DNA of 6,122 nucleotides, taken from Gammaproteobacteria bacterium. GTDB lineage: Bacteria > Pseudomonadota > Gammaproteobacteria > Steroidobacterales > GCA-2729495. Both the position numbers and the translations under genes were made by a program. This document shows, in pieces, positions 6,007-6,122 of the stretch. Below the pieces are notes generated by a model. That model did no database searches, had not been told where the DNA came from, and was given only the letters and a program-made list of their open reading frames with translations. The stretch's first letter is position 1; the number at the start of each line of letters is the position of its first letter. The stretch lies in NCBI GenBank assembly GCA_023383735.1, contig JAHDYN010000129.1, forward strand, positions 1 through 6,122, read 5' to 3'.

Positions 6007-6122
6007 TCAGTTCCGCTCAGCCAGATCGCCACGCGCGTACTGCAGGATGCTGAGCGCCGCCAGCGGTGCGGTTTCGGTGCGCAGGATGCGCGGCCCGAGG
6101 CGCAGCCGGCCGAAGCCGGCCC
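6007..6122 (-). CDS. rsmE: 16S rRNA (uracil-1498-N3)-methyltransferase RsmE, C-terminal end (partial)
   Basis: The reverse strand reads AGFGRLRLGPRILRTETAPL and then AALSILQYARGDLAERN before the stop at 6009-6007. The LGPRILRTET signature, which forms part of the S-adenosylmethionine-binding trefoil knot, followed by an alanine-rich helix and a GDL ending, is characteristic of RsmE. The enzyme methylates U1498 in helix 44 of 16S rRNA. Only about 37 codons are inside the window; the 5' end lies beyond 6122. The gene converges on the YkgJ-family gene, as expected for core chromosomal sequence, and argues that the defence-like operon sits next to housekeeping DNA. The short visible length is the only limit on confidence. 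Confidence 0.9.
   Translation of the reverse strand, partial: AGFGRLRLGPRILRTETAPLAALSILQYARGDLAERN

Overview
The window is GC-rich DNA (about 60-67% GC outside the methyltransferase core), densely packed, with GTG starts and overlapping genes. The right-hand genes (a membrane-anchored monooxygenase-fold protein, a YkgJ-type cysteine-cluster protein and the end of rsmE) are typical of a proteobacterial chromosome, most likely gamma- or beta-proteobacterial. That assignment is inferred from gene content and composition only.

Positions 1-4758 hold a tight three-gene plus-strand operon: the C-terminal half of an MmeI-like N6-adenine DNA methyltransferase (the 5' end lies outside the window), a superfamily 2 DExH helicase/translocase, and a GIY-YIG nuclease-fold protein. 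The genes overlap by 4 and 8 bases, so translation is probably coupled. The set fits a multi-subunit restriction-modification or phage-defence system: the methyltransferase marks and recognises DNA, the helicase moves along it using ATP, and the GIY-YIG protein cuts. The same general trio appears to be that of the yeeA-yeeB-yeeC region of Bacillus subtilis, where YeeA is a known m6A methyltransferase and the two partners are poorly understood. Restriction activity here is an inference.

Three features stand out. The nuclease carries an 11-residue acidic/hydrophobic motif twice, identical in protein but almost fully recoded in DNA. A short helical module appears to be shared by the helicase C-terminus and the nuclease N-terminus. 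The methyltransferase target-recognition region is about 51% GC, with a sharp return to high GC exactly where the C-terminal domain begins.

Positions 4759-6122 look like ordinary chromosomal sequence: a 56-base gap, the ABM-domain membrane protein, an overlapping YkgJ-family gene, a 41-base convergent gap, and the 3' end of rsmE on the minus strand. The accessory-to-core boundary probably lies in 4759-4814. No tRNA, insertion sequence, CRISPR array or attachment repeat was found.
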